DNA of 64,000 bases from Dastarcus helophoroides (taxonomy: Eukaryota; Arthropoda; Insecta; Coleoptera; Bothrideridae), in the NCBI GenBank assembly GCA_028583605.1, contig CM053327.1:1240001-1304000 (forward strand), read 5' to 3'. The notes beneath the pieces were generated by a model. That model was not told the origin of the DNA. It saw nothing but the letters and a program-made list of their open reading frames with translations, and did no database searches. The position numbers were made by a program, and so were the translations under genes. This document shows, piece by piece, positions 13,130 through 25,033 of the stretch. Numbering within the stretch: position 1 is the first letter of the stretch; each line of letters begins with the position of its first letter.

Positions 13130-14859
13130 ATGTCAAAAAGGGTTTATAATGGCTGGAAACAAGAAGATTTGAAGGAGGCATTAACTAAATTGCGTAATAA
13201 GGAAATCGGGTTTAATGAGGCACATAGAACTTACAATATCCCTAAGCCAACACTCCCTCGTCATTTGCATGGATTAAATACTCATACAAGCTTTGGTAGA
13301 CCAAAAGATCTAACAAAAGAAACGGAAAAGGAATTAGCTGAATATGCTCTTAGACTGGAACGTTTTTTTTTTCGGGTTGACAGTCGAGAATTTGAGAAAA
13401 TTGGCATATCAGTTGGCTGAAAAATATAAATTAAAACATCGATTCAACTCCACCAACGGGATGGGCGGAAAAAATGGTATTATAAATTTATGAAATATGA
13501 CCCTTTCTTGGCTCTACGAATTCCAGAAGCAACGTCAATGGCAAAAGCTACTGCCCTCAATAAAGAACAAGTTTATAAGTTCTTTGACAAATACGAGCAA
13601 ATATTGGACAAATACAAGTTCACTGCCAATCAAATATATAATATGGATGAAACTGAATTATCAACACTACACAAGCCATCAAAAATCACTGCTGCAAAAG
13701 GAAAGCACCAAGTGGGTGCAGTAACAAGTGGTGAAAGAGGAATGACAGCCACATGCGTTTGCACCATGAATGTAGTAGGTGAATTTGTACCACCAATGTT
13801 AATTTACAGACGTGCACGTATAAGTGATCACTTAAAAACAGGAGCTCCACACGAGAGTGTATTTGCTTGCTCGAAGAACGGTTGCATAACTTCAGAACTT
13901 TTCCTTTAGTGGTTGCAACATTTTATCGCCTATACACGGTTAGTGAAAAGCGAGAAAAAGCCAGTTCTTCTTCTATTAGATGGTCATTCCACCCATACAA
14001 AAAATATTGACGCCATCTTACTTGCTCGTGAATATGGTATAATACTACTTTCCTTCCCTTCTCACACAACACACCGCCTTCAGCCATTGAATCGGTCCTT
14101 TTTCAAATCACTAAAACTTATTATAATGAGCCGTCATCAGTTTGGCTACAATTACATCCTGGTGAAACAATCAAACAAGCGAACGTTGCGGAGTTATTGG
14201 GTATTGCTTACCCAAAATCTGCAGGCATGGAAATACCCACGAATGGCTTCAGATGTACAGGAATATGGCCATGTAACAGATATGTCTTTAGAGACGAAGA
14301 CTTACCTTTCTCAGTGGATAGTGATGACAATTCAATATTACCAAAATCCACTTTTGTTCAAAATACGGAATGCGAAGAAATTGATTCCGCGGAAGAGAAA
14401 GACAGATCTCTTCCAACAACTGCAAACACACCTTCTCAAGTGATCTCGCAAATAGATGTTGAATCTCTTCCAATTGATATTATCACTGATGATTTTATTT
14501 TTACCTTACAACCTGAGATTACTGATAATGTGAAAAAAACTTGAATGTTGTTTCTCCAGTACCATTCGTGAATGACACATCGCGTAAACGCGTTTTTACT
14601 ATGGAATTAACGGCTTCCTTGTATAAAGATCATCTTCAAACATGTGTGGAACAGAAAAAAAATCTGTAAAACGAAAACTGGATGCAGGAGCATGCAAGAA
14701 GAAAAAAATTAATAAAAATAAGGATGGTATTGTAACCTCTGTCATGAAATTAGCAGAGAAAATATGATTCTATGCATAAAATGCAAGGTTTGGGTTCATG
14801 ACAAATGTGCTGGGGTGTCAAAAGTTATTAAAAAATATGTTTATATTAATTGCAAATAG
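13130..14859 (+). pseudogene. pogo/Tigger-like DDE transposase with C-terminal PHD-like finger (broken)
   Basis: The N-terminal frame starting at 13130 (MSKRVYNGWKQEDLKEAL) resembles the pipsqueak/CENP-B helix-turn-helix that binds element ends. A frameshift follows at a T run near 13366. The DDE domain follows from about 13490, with IYNMDET (near 13640) and, after an in-frame stop at 13907, LLLDGHSTHT near 13980. The third acidic residue, normally in LQPLD, reads LQPLN near 14090. Another frameshift near 14110 moves the reading to the frame of 14197-14544. The end (14731-14859) encodes CNLCHE..CIKCKVWVHDKC, a Cys/His pattern like a PHD finger, then a stop. The protein would cut and paste the element at TA sites. 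This copy is dead, but the terminal repeats survive. Confidence 0.85.
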
Positions 14860-15149
14860 ATAAGTTCTTGTTTAACTGCTATATAATATGATTCTAGCAT
14901 AGGTACAACTCAGGTTATAGGAGGTACGAGTTAAGAAACCAGTTTCCTAACTCGTATTAATTACACTTTTTTTTAAATTTATTATTTCAAAGAAATGTAG
15001 CCATTATTGTTTATTATGTTTAAACAAATAAAGACAATATTTACTAAAATTCTCAATAAGTCTCACAACCAACAATTTTGTTACAAATTCTCTGATTTAG
15101 AGACAATTTTGGTTTAGGGGTATGACTTAAGCAACTTTACCCTACATAT

Positions 15150-15350
15150 TTTTGGGCGTTATCGGTTCGATAACGCGTATTTATACCGTTTTGGTTTTCT
15201 AGACGGATCTCCGTACAGATAAGATTATTGCTTGCGGAAATGTCTGGAGCGCTTATAATTTATTTCCGCGGCCGCTTTCCATTACCAAATGTTTCTAGAG
15301 AATTTCTACACAATCACTAATACAAATTTCTATAACTACATTTTGTTACA
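15150..15350 (-). repeat. 3' LTR of the Gypsy element
   Basis: Shares with the other LTR the blocks ccgtacagataagatt, gcggccgcttt and aatgtttctagagaatt. About 165 bp present in the other LTR is missing after the cgttatcggttcg block. Confidence 0.85.
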
Positions 15351-15380
15351 CTGCCTTCCGCTTAAGACTGATCGTTCCGA

Positions 15381-17290
15381 TCAGTTCCAAACAGTCACTT
15401 CTCCACTATACTTGCACAGTCTCTTGAGGTGCACCACTTTCATCGTGGTCCTCGGGTTGCGCTGGATCCTGTATACCAAATCGTTGGTCTTCTTCAGCAC
15501 TTTGTACGGCCCTTCCCAAGATTGCGCAAACTTTGGCAAAACTCCTTTCCTCCGCTGAGGGTTGTAGAACCATACTAATTCGTCCTCACTGAAACCTCCA
15601 TATACGTCATATCTTCTCTTCATCCAGTCCATCGCCAGGTTGATCTTCATCCGCACTAGGGCATGTGTTTCCAATATCGCTTTCCCCAAGCCGTCTACGA
15701 AACCCTTGGTCTTCCTTGAAGTCTCCCTTGGTGATCCAAACATCAAATTACACGGAAGCCGCAGTTGCCTTTCGAATATCACTTTTGTCGGTATCTGACC
15801 CCTAGTTTTATAAGTTGCCGCGAGATAGGCCATAAAGAATAGTGGTAGTTGTTGGTCCTAGAGTTTTTGATGCTTGGAAACCAACTTTGAAAAGTGTTTT
15901 CCCAAAGTTTTGTTAAATTTCATTCATCAGACTGTAGATAAAGAGGTTTCGTTTGAGTTTTCTTTATTCCAAGAAGAAGACCCCGATTTAAAGCTCCTTT
16001 CTTGGTCCGATTGTAGCTCCAAGAGAACGCCAAATCGACAGATAAAGTTGTCCACAAGAATTCCTGCGTTAGCTTCAGGCCATCTAATGAAATAGTCCAT
16101 CGCCATCAGGATGTCCTAATTTCCATCGTCTAATGCTGAAAATGGTCCCACCACATTGATTGATTAATTGCAATTTTCTCAAAGAAAGCTCCCATATTGT
16201 ACTGCTTCAGGGTGATGTTGATTTCTTTACGAGGACCTTTGGATGCAGCGCAGGTGCACATTCTCGATATCACCGTTCGACGTCCTCTCTGCAGTTACCC
16301 AATAGAACCGTTTTCGAATCTTCTCCAGGGTCTTGTTCATCCCTAGATGTCCACCAAATGTCCCATTGTGCACCTCCTACAAAACCTATGGAATCTCTTC
16401 TTGAGGCATCATTAACTGCAAGTTGACGCGCTTTCCATCCATGCTTTTTCATGTCCTCTTTAATACCTCGTCCTTTACCTAAATGAATTTCCATTGGGCC
16501 CACAAATTCTAAAGAGCGGAACTTCTGTCAAAAACTTCTTGCCATCCAGGTATATTTTAAGCTTCTTTTCATTCTAATATGGGTAATATATTGGCATCGC
16601 TCTTCTGTAGTTCCCGAAAACTATCAACACTCCATCCATTTTCTGGCTGGACAGACGTGACCCTTATTTCTAGCATATCGACATAGCCCTCGCCTTGTCT
16701 GCAATCCCCACAAGGTCTTCTGGATAAAGCATCTGCGTTAACATGCTGTCTTCCTGGTGGATGATGCACCTTAAAGTAATATTGTTGGAGCTTTTCCAAC
16801 CATCAAGGCGTCTGCCCCTCCGCGTTCTTCATTCAGTGTAACCAAGAAAGCGCCAAATGATCTTGCCCATACAAATATTTGAAAACGTGTTTCACAACCT
16901 TTACTATCGTAAGAATTTCCTTCCTGGTAATGCAATAATTCCTCTTCGGCTTCGTCATGAACTTGCTGTAATATTCGATAACTCTTTTCTCATCGACTTG
17001 AACTTGGGACAGCACAGCATCAATGCTTACGTTGCTGGCGTCTGTGTCTAATACAAATTTTCCATTCTGCTGAGGAAAAGCTTAGATAGGGCTTGTGCAC
17101 AAGGCGGACTTTAGTTTTTGGAAAGCGGTATCACAATCGGAAGTGCAGACATACGGCGTTTTTTCTTCTGTTAGTCTGTGTAACGAAGCAGCGATGTTGG
17201 CGAAACCTTTCACAAATTTTATGTAATAGGTGCATAACCCCAGGAAGCTCCTTAATTCATATTTATCTTTGAGTCCTGGCCAGTCACGGA
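15381..17290 (-). pseudogene. Gypsy pol remnant: end of RT, RNase H, integrase
   Basis: Read on the minus strand, the segment starts near 17290 with the end of the reverse transcriptase (LRSFLGLCTYY-like). RNase H follows (about 17070-16700: KFVLDTDAS, RNYCITRKEILTIVK, then HPPGRQHVNADALSRR near 16750). The integrase zinc-binding region lies near 16400-16270, with KTVLLGNCREDVER. The integrase core near 16150-15850 includes MDYFIRWPEA and VDNFICRFGV. The C-terminal GPY-type module (15381-15600) has WEGPYKVL and VVHLKRL. Frames change several times and stops interrupt. Most of the RT, including its YxDD region, is absent, so a large internal deletion joins protease to the RT tail. Confidence 0.85.
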
Positions 17291-18810
17291 TTGCTCAAGT
17301 CTCGCATGTCAGAGTAACTATGGCTCCTATCTCCACTGTTGCCCGTACATTCCCTCCATCTAGGCCGGCTTTAACCACCAAATACTCCTTGGTCCTTTTT
17401 GTCTGTCTACTAAGAGTTTTGAGGCCTGGTTGCTCGACATTAGCCAGTTAGTGCCACTTCTTGCCTGCCGATTTTAGTTTTCTTGCTGTGGGGCTTGTCG
17501 ATTTCTTGATGTGCATCGGTTTGCCGCAGCTGTAACATGTTGTGCTTTTGTTGGATTTGCCTTTAAGAGCGCCCTGCACTTCTTGGATGCTTGTGTCAAT
17601 TTTCTTCATGTTAGCACTCATGTTCGCGTTCATTTTCTTTATGTTAGCGTTTATGTTCTCGAGATTAGAATTATTCGCAACCTCCTCGATGTCGGACTTC
17701 CCTTATCTACGGGCCAAACGGCTTCAACCTCCAAGTGCTTCTCTCGATGTTCGGAACTTTGACAAGCGTATCACTCTCTGGACTTCTAAATCTCCTATTC
17801 CCTCTATGATGATTCTAACAGCGTGAAGTTCCAGAAAGTCGATTGGTGTTGTTGAGTAGGCAACCTAGGTCAGTCTTTGCACGTCAGTTTCAAATTCTTG
17901 CATCATTTCGCCACTTTTCTGCCTTGTTACTAGCAGTTGCGACTGGACAACTTAACGCAAATGGTGATCTCCAAGGCCCTTAAGTTCTAACTAGATCTTT
18001 ATATATAGCTTGTTTATGGTCAGATAGAGTTTGAAGTGGTTCTAGAGCTTCTCCGCGCGAGGATACTACCAAAGAGGTTGCCTTTTCGTCTTCCGTCCAC
18101 CGATTGGCCCTATCAGTGGCTTCGAACTGTTTTTTGTAGGTCTGGAAGGATGTGTTTCCATCAAAGGTCGGAGGTTTTCTTTTTGGGAAGAAATAGCAGG
18201 TACAATTTTGAATTTATGTCGTGTAAATTGTCCACTTAGCAACTTCTTCATGGCATTTTCGATGCTGCTAAACTTTTTTCGTGTTGCTTTGTCCAAATTA
18301 AGAAGCTTGTTATTGAATTTATCTTTTACTTCTTTGATTTTGCCCATCTTTCCTTTCATTCCTGCAATTTCTACTTTTACTTCTCTAATTTCCCCTTATT
18401 ATTGAATTCTTTTACTTCTCCAGTTTCTCTATGACTTTGCCCATCACATCTTTCATTTCTTATTTTACTTTTGCAACGTCCACTCCCATATTTTCTGTTA
18501 TATTTGCTAATAGACTAGACAATTCTGGTCGTCTTCGTTGTTTATCTTGTTGTCTTCGTTATTTATCTTGTTCTTTTTTTGTCGTCTTCGTTCTTTTTGT
18601 TGTCTTTGTTCTTCCTCTTGTTCTCTTTCTTGTCGTCTTTGTTCTTTATCTTGTTTTTTTCTTGCAGTCTTCCTTCTACTCGGTCTTTAATCATTGCTAA
18701 TGACGCTTGCAATTGGTGTTCCATTTTGACCGATTTTGCTCTTGTTTTCATAAAGCGTTCTAGAATGTTCAAGATATTTCTTGATGTGCCCTTTATAAAC
18801 TATTTTTGAG
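17290..18810 (-). pseudogene. Gypsy gag with CCHC knuckle and protease remnant
   Basis: On the minus strand, from about 18772, a lysine-rich coiled-coil-like stretch (KNKDDKKENKRKNKD) begins the gag remnant. An N-terminal gag segment at 18359-18066 follows, then a CCHC-type knuckle near 17545 (CYSCGKPMHIKKS), the RNA-binding motif of nucleocapsid. A protease fragment follows near 17400-17300 (KAGLDGG..., with VEIGA where DTGA-type catalytic sequence is expected). The lysine-rich part is a compositional repeat on the plus strand (gtcttcgttcttt units). Several frames and stops: non-functional. Confidence 0.7.
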
Positions 18811-18943
18811 TTTATAACGTCCACAATAAAGTCTTAATTTAGGTATCAGTGCGATTCACTAACGAAACATTTCGGAACCTCGCACAAATTCATCCGAGAA
18901 ATAAAGTACAATCCACAGAACTAATCCCACTTCTGACACCAGT

Positions 18944-19309
18944 TGTTGTGAGTAATCAGTTCGAAAATTAAAACTTCGTGAATTATAAACACTTTATTTT
19001 AAACTAATTTCGGAACACTACAATTACAATGCACTTAACTATCAGACTATCTGACTAACTAACTAATTTGACAAACTAACTGACTCAACGTTTAATTAAC
19101 TGACTCCTGACAGAAAGTCAACCGCGTGTTCATACCATTCCGGTTTTTTAGATGGATTTCCGTACAGATAAGATTATCGCTTGCGGAAACGTCCGGAGTG
19201 CTTATCTGACGTACGATTTATTCACGCGGCCGCTTTTCGTTATTAAATGTTTCTAGAGAATTGCTCACATAATCACTAATACGAATTTTTATAACTACAT
19301 TTTTTTACA
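18944..19309 (-). repeat. 5' LTR of the Gypsy element
   Basis: 366 bp, beginning TGTAAAAA and ending CACAACA on the minus strand. It is flanked outside by the target duplication atat and inside by the primer-binding-site region. Confidence 0.9.
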
Positions 19310-19313
19310 ATAT

Positions 19314-22020
19314 TAATAAATTCCTAAAACTTGGAGCCTACTTTTGAGCATTTCGATTTATTAGGAAGTTCAAATTTCAAAATCTTTGACCCTTGGACTA
19401 TCAAATCAGGAAATTTGCTCGTACTTTGGTATGTTTGGATACAATTAATTTTTTAAGATTACAGAGTTAAATTCAAAAAGAATGCCAATATTTTACGTCT
19501 AAGCGCGAAATGTTGGGGAATCTTTAAATAAATCAAGATTTCTTTTTAATCTTAATTTGTTTTGCTCAAAAATTCGTCTTTAATCATGAGTTTTCAAGTT
19601 TACAATTTGCAAGCTTAAATTCGGAATTTTAGGAAAAAATTAAACTTTGAAAAGAATCTAAAATTTATAAAAATGAAAAAAATTTTAATACAATATTTTA
19701 AAAAAGAGGTCAAAATTTCGAGGGAAACTTGAAATTTGGTAAAAAAATTCTGATATTATAGAGGTGAAAATATTTTAAATTAAAACTCACAATTTCAAGA
19801 AAATCCATAAAGATTCAACTTATTATTCAATAATTGCAGATTTTTGGAATATTTGCTTAAATGATAAAGTCGACATTTTTAAAGACGGTGTTTTAGTTAT
19901 TTTGCTTTTTCTTTTAATGTTTTAACTTCGTCATGAAAATAAGATTTCTTAAAATTTAGATTTTTGCTCTCGACATTTTGACCTATACGTTCCAGAAATT
20001 TGTGATATACATTTTAAAATGCAACGCGGTATTTTTGGGAAACCAGGCAAAATTTCGAAAAATATTTCGTAAATAAATTCTCGCACCTAATTTAAGAATT
20101 TGATTTTAAATCCGAATAATTGACCTTTTTTGGAAATTTCGCCTAAAATTACAAAATCTCTAGAAAAGTTAAATTTTGCAGGTAGATATTGAGTTTCCTT
20201 TTTCGAGATTTAATTTTTTATCCTAAAATTTCTGATTTAAACATATAATTATTAGATTTTTCTCAAAAGTTTTGGCTTCAAACTAGAAATTTGCATCCTT
20301 TCTAAAAAGTATGATTCCTTTTTCTCCAAACTTTGCTTTGACTTCAGTATTCAAATTTCGAATTTTCTGGAAATTTGCTGACTGACGATTATAAATTTAA
20401 TTCGGGAATTTTAAAAACATCGACAATTTTACTTCTTGCTTAAAGGTTTAAAAGTTTTAGGTAGTCAAATTGTAAGATTAAAGTCGAAATTTTAAATAAT
20501 TTTTTCTGTTAAATTAAAAATTTAAATTTATCTTTTTTTTATTTTAGTTTTGTCAGATTAAAAACTTGGACTCTTTTTAACAATGTTAACTCTTTACTAT
20601 TGAAATTTAGACATTTTTCTTAAGATTACGAATTAAAACATGAAACAAAAAATTGAATATTGGAGTTAAAATTCGAAAATTTGAAGTAGATATTTTAAGC
20701 AAAAATGAAAATATTCATTGTAGTCAATCAAAATTTCGAATATTTATTTGAACTTAAAATTTTTGTTTTTGTTTTAATTTCAAGAAAACATTCAAACTTT
20801 AATAGAAAGATGTTAACATTGTTAAGAAGTGTACAAATTTTAAGTTTAAAATTTTCTATAAAAAAAAGCGAAATTTCTAAATAAACGACAACATTTCGAG
20901 AAGTTTCCTATTTAAATATGAAATTTTAAGAAAGTAATAACAAAAACTTTCTAGGTTTGCTATAAATGTCATTAAAAAGATTAATATTTTCAGAATATAA
21001 GCAAAAAAGTCGATATTTTTAAATCAAAACCCATATTTTGTAATAAAAAATTAAAATCTTTTTGGAAAAACAAAATTTTAACTTTTAAATTAATAAAAAA
21101 GAGAGTAACTAGCAATTTCGAGACTGAAGACGAAATATTGAAAAGATGTCAACGTTTTAAGAAAAATTTAAATTATAAAGTAAATAGAGAAATTAAGTTA
21201 GAAATTTTGGAAAAAATTTAAAAATTTATTTTAAAATTTTAATCTTGGTCATTAAACTACAATATTATACTTTTCTTTTTAAAATTTTAACTTGTGAAAA
21301 ATTTTAGAAAAAAATCTGATTTTAGGTTCTTATCTCACATTTTCAAGAAAAAAGTCAAAAATTTATAACTTAAAGTCGATATATTAGATGGATATTGTAA
21401 AAAATTTTTAATTTTAACTAGAAAATCTATTAATATGTTGCAATGTGAAAAAAAATTCTAACTTTGTACTAAAATTAACTTCAATAGTTCAAGAAAAAAG
21501 ATGAGTTTGAGTTTAAACCTTAACTTTTGAAAAAAAATTGTACATTTGGGCCAGGGAAAAAATAACATTTTGACATTATCTTAAAATAAAAACTCAAGAA
21601 CTTGCACTTTCTTAAGTCAAAATCTATTTCTTGAAAATAAAATTTGGAATTTTTGAAAGGAAAGATAAGTTCTATTTCTAGTTTACTCTTGAAAGGTTGA
21701 TCATCTTTCCAAAATCTCGGCATTAAGCTCGAAAATTCGAATATCCTACTATTTTCTTCAAATTTTGTACAAATTATTTATATCAAGATTTCTAGAAAAG
21801 ATACCAAATACGAAAGAAACTCTTATTTTAAAAAAATCGACTTCTAAGACCAATCTAGAGAAATAGGTCGATGTCTAAAATTTAAACGGGAGTTCAAAAA
21901 AAGTAGAACCATTGAGATTAGGACTGAAATTTTATAGAAAAAAAATACATAAATGGAAATGTATGAAGAAAAACATGAAAAAAAGTTTTAAAAATGTCAG
22001 TTTCCAGAAAAACACAATAA
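19314..22020. repeat. Filler repeat, right part
   Basis: About 2.7 kb of degenerate AT-rich units (aaatttcgagggaaac, aaaaatttaaatt), continuing the block broken at 12.28 kb. A 67-codon minus-strand frame here is chance. Confidence 0.55.
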
Positions 22021-22649
22021 ATATTTTACGCTTCCCTATTTTACAATAGTAAAATAATCAAACAAGTTTGAATAAATAGGATTACGACCTGTCACGAGGT
22101 TATTGGTATGTAAAAAACTGATTTTACAGTATTTTAGGTGAGGGTAATTAAAGTAGAATATTTCCATTGAGAAAAAAATGACGACCAAAAGAAAAGTTCT
22201 TAAGCTTTAAATGTAAAGATGGATCCGTTCCAAAACTGCAAATAACTGTTGTTGACTAGAAAAAAAAATTGATATTATCGTTATATTGTAAAACATATAA
22301 GTGGTTAAAAATTTAATAAATTCTTTTTTTAAGTAATGAGTAATTAAATTACTTCTTAACCAGTGGTTATGAATTTCAAGGTAATTTCAGTGCTTTTTCT
22401 GAAAAAGTAATGGGTAATGTAATGATTCTTTTTTAAAAGTTATTTGCCCAGCTCTGTTGCAGACTACTCTATCCATCATCAGGAGCACTGAGTTTAGTTA
22501 TAGTCATGATAAATTAATATAAGGAGAAATGAAAACAGCTTTTACGATTTCAATATTGGTTGCTGACTTACGCTCAAAGTATTTCTTTCTGTACAAGATG
22601 AAATGAAGTTTTCAATACAGACAATTAGAGCACAAATTACAATCCAATG

Positions 22650-23220
22650 CAATCGCAGCTAGGAGCAATCTGTAAGAGATTGTCAAATCTTAACAAAAGG
22701 TAACTTAAATCCTAATTTGTGGAAGAAGCAACTAGCGAAGAAAAAGCCAATAAACAATGAAAGATTAGAACACACAGGTAATCAAATTTGGAAGCAAAAT
22801 ACTTAGTACGAATGATATAATAACACATTATGACCTCTTAGTAGCCCCATCATTTGAAATTCTTGAAAAAATCCAATGCTTGCATCAGACTATGTCTTAA
22901 TTTAACAAAATTGTTGCTTAATGTCTAGCGGGTTTCCAAAGCAATCGCTGCTGGGGGCAATCTATAACAGCAGCTAACTTAAATATAGATTTATGAAAGA
23001 AGCAACTGCCAAAGAAAAAGCCAATAAACAATTAATGATTAGAACACATTTTAAAAATAACCAAATTTTGAAGCAAAATGGATGCTGCAAATGACATAAT
23101 AACCCATTATGACCTCCAAGTAGCCTTATCAGTCGATATTCTTCAAAAACTTAATGCTTGTATCAGAATATGTCTTAGTTTAACAAAATTGTCGCTTAAT
23201 ATCTGGGGGTTTCTACTGGA
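22650..23220 (+). repeat. Tandem duplication, two copies of about 290 bp
   Basis: Copy A runs from 22650 (caatcgcagctaggagcaat) to 22941, and copy B from 22942 (caatcgctgctgggggcaat) to about 23220. Shared blocks appear in the same order: aaaaagccaataaacaa, acattatgacctc, and cttaatgtctagcggg against cttaatatctggggg. The copies differ by many substitutions and an indel near 22690, so the duplication is old. A 60-codon frame exists only in copy B. Confidence 0.85.
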
Positions 23221-24871
23221 GACAGCCGTGCTTTCCAAAGGAAGTAAATCGCGTCCCTGAATAAATAAGAAATGAGATGTGGTTACTAATAGTGTTGTTG
23301 GGCAATAACTATGCTTCCCAGTACTCGGAAGTTAGAGCCGTTAAGGGAAAGCAAGCGCAATTACAATAAAGCATTGTCTACAAAGAAAATGGGGTCTGAC
23401 AATTTAATGCAATTTCTTTCATGAACCAGTTCGCAGATTTTCGTACAATGTAGACAATTTATTCATTAGAGGAGACCAACTTAACTAGTTATTTTCTTCG
23501 CGTTAACTATAATTGTTTTATATGGAGTGTGTCCTACGGTGGATAACATAGATATCTTTATTATTAGTAAGATAGAAAATCAGTTAAATGGAGCAAAGCA
23601 GTGAGAAATTTTATGCCCACTACTAAGAAAATAATTAATTATTGACTTATTTCGATTTTATTAAGAAACAAATGAGAAATGTAGTTTTCAGAAATCTACT
23701 CTAATTTCTATACTTGTATCCTAATTGAAAAAAAAAAATGTTTTATCATTTTTGCTTAGTTAGTTAGTTTTTGAATTTTTTTCTAGTAGACGCTACATTG
23801 GTTTTGCCATTATAAATTTCAGAAAAAGTTTTAAAAAAATTTGATTTGTCACATAGAAGTATGTTAAAAGTGAAATATAGGCGTCGTCACAAAAATATAT
23901 TTTATGTTTTTTTTGTGACATTAGATTATAAGAAAATTTTTATTTTCGACAAAATGGTAAGTTATACGACACAAATGGAAGAGACGTTTTTTGTTAAAAA
24001 TCAGATAGTTGTTATTACTACCTACTAGATTAGGATTTAAAAAAAAAATTGCAGTTGTGGCGACTGCCGGTAGAAGTGAAAATTTACAACTATAATATAA
24101 CAATGTTTTTTTTTTAATTTTTAAATTTTAATATCAAACATAAAAATGTCACACTTTGTAAATTAAAATTATTATTTATAGTTTTTATATCTTTTATATT
24201 TATATACGATCTAGTCTTTGATCTGATCCACTTTAAGTTGCTGCATATTAAAAAACCTGTCACACTCTCTAAATTTTACACTTGCATAGCAAATTTGAGG
24301 ATATTTCAAAAGAATATGTTTTTTTTTTCGTGATTATGCAAACACTTTAATTTCAATTATCTCAATACTGCCAATAATGAGTTAATACAATATGCATAAT
24401 ATGTAGAATTACTTAAATTTAAAAATTCAAATATATTAGAACAATTTCACTTTTATGTATCTATCAGCAAGTGCTTGTCAGGCAGCTTACCATGCAATTT
24501 GTTTGTATAAAAGGATAGTTCACTTAGCAACATGAAAAGGATACATTAAATTTCTATCATATAAAAAAAGCATGAAAAAATTTTCCACCTGTTATTAATT
24601 CTTCTTAAAACTTTATGTTATTTTACGAAATTTTCTTCTGACCTTAATTAAACTGAGTAAATGTTCAAAACATGTTTCGTCCATTCTTAAAAACATTCAA
24701 AACGGCCCACAATAGCCTCCTCAAAGTTCCAAATTCATTAGATTTTAATTGCCTTTTTTATAATTTATAATCTATATTATTTCTTTGTAATTGTTATTTG
24801 TACGAGTTTTCAATCTCTAAGATAAAGCAACCATACCAGAAAAATTAAGAATGTAAACAAAAACATTAATT
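23221..24871. other. Intergenic, no gene seen
   Basis: AT-rich sequence without terminal repeats or domains. Overlapping 60-codon frames near 23846-24103 on both strands have no family resemblance. Confidence 0.4.
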
Positions 24872-25033
24872 AGGTAGTAGGTAGGTAGTAGGTAGGTAGT
24901 AGGTAGGTAGTAGGCAGGTAGTAGGTAGGTAGTAGGTAGGTAGTAGGCAGGTAGTAGGTAGGTAGTAGGTAGGTAGTAGGTAGGTAGTAGGTAGGTAGTA
25001 GGTAGGTAGTAGGTACGTAGTAGGTAGGTAGTA
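24872..25033. repeat. 11-bp minisatellite, unit aggtaggtagt
   Basis: About 14-15 copies. Some units carry a T-to-C change (aggcaggtagt), recurring at a higher-order spacing. Because 11 bp times three is in frame, it creates two artificial minus-strand frames rich in Tyr, Leu, Pro and Thr. Confidence 0.95.

Larger units (their letters stand above)
12282..15142 (+). mobile_element. pogo/Tigger-like DNA transposon, full span with both TIRs
   Basis: The left terminus reads ggggaatgttgctca and, after a nested insert, continues agtcgtacc at 12639. The reverse complement of the right terminus reads gggtaaagttgcttaagtca. These align over about 24 bp once the insert is removed. TA flanks both ends (12280-12281 and 15143-15144), as expected for Tc1/mariner/pogo elements. 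The interior carries the transposase pseudogene at 13130-14859. The right end lies 3 bp from the target duplication of the Gypsy element. Confidence 0.8.
15150..19309 (-). mobile_element. Gypsy-type LTR retrotransposon, degraded (4.16 kb)
   Basis: Long terminal repeats bound the element. In minus orientation the 5' LTR is 18944-19309 (366 bp, TGTAAAAA...CACAACA). The 3' LTR is 15150-15350, shortened by an internal deletion. A 4-bp duplication atat lies at 15146-15149 and 19310-19313. Directly inside the 5' LTR the minus strand reads actggtgtcagaagtggga, in the primer-binding-site position. Coding order on the minus strand is gag, zinc knuckle, protease, RNase H, integrase, the Gypsy order. 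Two solo LTRs of the same family occur at 46673 and 55979. Confidence 0.9.
11180..22456. mobile_element. Putative large hAT-like element split by nested insertions
   Basis: The left end reads cagagctgggcagtaat. The reverse complement of the right end reads cagagctgggcaaataa. This matches the CAG...GGGCA terminus frequent in hAT elements. Both subterminal regions are rich in taattac-type motifs, and filler lies inside both ends. Removing the Tigger (12282-15142) and Gypsy (15150-19309) insertions leaves about 4.2 kb of original element. The 8-bp flanks (taggcgat and ttgcagac) agree at only four positions, so the target duplication is unproven. Two unrelated hAT fragments facing each other is the alternative. 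Confidence 0.45.

Noticed and set aside
18431..18809. Plus-strand frames rich in Leu, Ser, Phe and Val resembling membrane proteins
   Set aside because: They are antisense shadows of the lysine-rich gag segment of the Gypsy element.
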